Assembly (NCBI GenBank): GCA_014729205.1
Contig: WJKG01000279.1
Coordinates: 1-6,886, forward strand
DNA length: 6,886 nt
Reading direction: 5' to 3'
Origin: a candidate division GN15 bacterium
GTDB lineage: Bacteria > Zixibacteria > MSB-5A5 > GN15 > FEB-12
Shown: one piece after another, positions 5,005 through 6,886 of the stretch
Numbering within the stretch: position 1 is the first letter of the stretch
Layout: every line of letters begins with the position of its first letter
Translations under genes and position numbers: made by a program
The notes under the pieces: model-generated
What the model was told of the DNA's origin: nothing
Seen by the model: only the letters and a program-made list of their open reading frames with translations
Databases searched by the model: none

Positions 5005-6886
5005 TTATACAAGTTCTCTGGGTATGACTTCATGCCAGCTCTTGCAGAAGAAGCGACGTTCACCATCGTAAGCATCAAGATCGGCGTCAACATAGAAGCT
5101 GGAGCCATCCGAGGTTAGAACTGTCTTGGTCAGCGTTCGCGTCTTCCAGTCACCACGCTTGAAGATTGCCTCCCAGTTTGTCTCACCGCGCGCAGAGCTG
5201 GGGTCATCATTGCAGATAGTGTATTTCTCTGTCGAACGTTTGGTCAACTCCAAATCGATGTCTTCGATGCGAACGGTTCCCAGGTCCTTCACAACCATAA
5301 GTGTCGACTCGTCCACCGCCAGATCGCGTATCACCTTCCACTGAGCGTCCGATGGAGCGATCATGGTCTCCTCGCCCGCCGGCGCTACCTCGGGTTCCGG
5401 AAAGGTGCGCAAGGATTCGTCGTCTACGGACGGTGGTCGCACCGGCAGCCGCAGTTGTGATGCGCCCGTGAACACCGTAAGGCGAGTCACTTCCGGTGGA
5501 GTCCAGGCGAGCGGCCAGTACGAGGTGGACAAAGCGACGCGGATGCGGTGGCCGGAGGGAAAGGAGTGCGCAACTCCGTTCATGGGGACGGTCACACGGT
5601 ACTTCTTGCCCGGTTCCAGAGGTTCGGGATACTCATGGCCGTCTCGATGTGTCAGGTTCAGTATGCCGTAGGTAACGCGAGTTGCACGGTGATCGGGCGC
5701 AATGTCTGTCAAACGCACCGCTACCATGGCCACCGGCTTGTTCGAGGTCAGCATCAAATCAACTTCCGGCGCACCCAGTATCTCCACCGGCTCAGTGAGC
5801 GGACCGCTATCAAACACCAGTGCTCCCCCATCCTCTTCGCGCTGGTCGCTGGGCAAGTCAGGCGGGGCGCTGTACGAGCACCATTTTCCCGCGAACAATC
5901 CCAGCCGAAGGGGCGATTGCACAGTGATTGGCATCTCGCTTACATCTTCGTTTCGACCGGCAATTCTCGCCATAGCCAGCGGAAACACGTGCTGCTCTAT
6001 CCGCGATGACGGCCAGGTGTCCTCGGCAATCCACCGGCCAGGTCGGGTATCGTAGGACGTGGTGGGAGGTACGCTGTCCTGCATCCACACGCGAAGCATG
6101 GGATCATCATCTACGCCCCTGTCTTTGTCCTTGAGCCACTGATCCCACCATCGCATACACTCCTGTAAGAACCCGATAGCCGGCCCCGGAATGCCGTCAT
6201 GCGGGTAGCGGTGACTCCACGGGCCGATCAATCCGCGACGCGGTACGTTCAGGCCCTTTAGCAGACGGAAGACAGCATTGGAGTAGCCGTCAGCCCAGCC
6301 ACTGACAGCCATGATCGGACATTGCACGGCATCGAAATCCTCGCATATCGAGCCATGTTTCCAGTAGGCGTCCCGATGTTGGTGCCGCAGCCAGGTGTTG
6401 AGCCAGAGACCGCTGCTTTCCAGTCGGTCGCGCCACATTTGACGCCAGCGATCACCGACAATCTGGGGGTCCGGCGGGTTGGCGTTACGCTCGAACATGA
6501 TCGACGCCCACGACAGGTTGTCACCCAGCAGGCATCCCCCCATGTAGTGAACGTCGTCAGCATAACGATCATCTGTGGAACACACAGAGACGACAGCACC
6601 CAACTCCGGCGGTCGCCGAGCCGCGATCTGCAACCCGTTGAATCCTCCCCATGAAATGCCAATCATTCCCACTTTGCCCGAGCACCACGGTTGCGAGGCT
6701 ATCCAGCGGAGGACCTCCACGCCGTCATCGAGCTCCTGCTGCAGGTACTCATCTTTGAGAATACCGTCGGAGCCGCCACTTCCCCTGAGATCGACCCGCA
6801 GACAGGCATAGCCGTGCCCGGCAAAATAGCCGTGCATTTCGCTGTCTCGGTTGCGTTTGCTGTCGCGCTTCCGATAGGGTATGTAC
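5005..6886 (-). CDS. CocE/NonD-family serine hydrolase (peptidase S15-like), N-terminus cut by the right edge
   Basis: 626 codons are visible and the frame is open to base 6886. The first residues, YIPYRKRDSNR, are typical of the interior of these proteins, so perhaps 30-60 residues are missing and Met at 6837 is internal. The alpha/beta-hydrolase domain (PF02129 type) shows the nucleophile S78 in GISWGGFNG, the acid D199 in SGWADGYSN and the His H225 in GPWSHRYPH. From about 285 to 495 comes the C-terminal jelly-roll domain (PF08530 type; SGPLTEPVEILG, FPSGHRIRVALS). A tail of about 130 residues follows, as in the long subfamily. Family members include cocaine esterase, X-Pro dipeptidyl peptidase and glutaryl-7-ACA acylase, which cleave esters, amides or peptides. 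Here the substrate is not predictable, nor is a signal peptide since the N-terminus is absent. It is the first visible gene of the cluster. Confidence 0.93.
   Translation of the reverse strand, partial: YIPYRKRDSKRNRDSEMHGYFAGHGYACLRVDLRGSGGSDGILKDEYLQQELDDGVEVLRWIASQPWCSGKVGMIGISWGGFNGLQIAARRPPELGAVVSVCSTDDRYADDVHYMGGCLLGDNLSWASIMFERNANPPDPQIVGDRWRQMWRDRLESSGLWLNTWLRHQHRDAYWKHGSICEDFDAVQCPIMAVSGWADGYSNAVFRLLKGLNVPRRGLIGPWSHRYPHDGIPGPAIGFLQECMRWWDQWLKDKDRGVDDDPMLRVWMQDSVPPTTSYDTRPGRWIAEDTWPSSRIEQHVFPLAMARIAGRNEDVSEMPITVQSPLRLGLFAGKWCSYSAPPDLPSDQREEDGGALVFDSGPLTEPVEILGAPEVDLMLTSNKPVAMVAVRLTDIAPDHRATRVTYGILNLTHRDGHEYPEPLEPGKKYRVTVPMNGVAHSFPSGHRIRVALSTSYWPLAWTPPEVTRLTVFTGASQLRLPVRPPSVDDESLRTFPEPEVAPAGEETMIAPSDAQWKVIRDLAVDESTLMVVKDLGTVRIEDIDLELTKRSTEKYTICNDDPSSARGETNWEAIFKRGDWKTRTLTKTVLTSDGSSFYVDADLDAYDGERRFFCKSWHEVIPRELV

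Noticed and set aside
5548..6009. Plus-strand open frame of 153 codons
   Set aside because: Antisense over the hydrolase gene's C-terminal domain; no ribosome binding site and no family resemblance.
6835..6837. Met codon at 6837 as the true hydrolase start
   Set aside because: The 16 codons upstream stay open to the edge and encode a typical family segment (YIPYRKRD), so the Met is internal and the gene is truncated by the window.

Overview
The window reads as chromosomal DNA of a Gram-negative bacterium. GC looks moderately high (mid-50s by eye), there are clear purine-rich ribosome binding sites, a lipoprotein signal peptide, and families common in environmental bacteria. No 16S, tRNA, phage, transposon or CRISPR sequence is present, and nothing pins down a phylum.

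Layout, left to right. A lipoprotein gene on the minus strand (427 to beyond the left edge) lacks its C-terminus. Next comes a 588-base non-coding stretch (428-1015). It holds a likely extended -10 promoter for the lipoprotein, three 13-bp-spaced TGTTTCA repeats, a perfect 14-bp palindrome, a TTGAAC/TATACT promoter pointing right and several hairpins. A DinB-family protein follows on the plus strand (1016-1522). It converges on the next gene across a strong hairpin (1539-1572).

The rest of the window is a minus-strand cluster of three genes, transcribed right to left. A CocE/NonD-type serine hydrolase (5005 to beyond the right edge, missing its N-terminus) comes first. A sodium:solute symporter of the SSS family (3011-4873) is next, then a three-rhodanese-domain sulfurtransferase like E. 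coli YnjE (1601-2908). The gaps are 131 and 102 bases, with no convincing terminator in either, so co-transcription is plausible but not proven. One reading is that the symporter imports an ester, amide or peptide-like compound, the hydrolase cleaves it, and the sulfurtransferase handles a sulfur-containing product. That link is inference from gene order only.

Points most worth checking are the symporter start, where the best-placed ribosome binding site points to a rare ATA codon; a 10-codon mini-ORF covering that site; two rhodanese domains with Gly in place of the catalytic Cys; an Asp in the symporter's predicted Na+-site helix; and the repeat and palindrome cluster between the lipoprotein and DinB genes. 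I see no clear evidence of a wholly new biological system.
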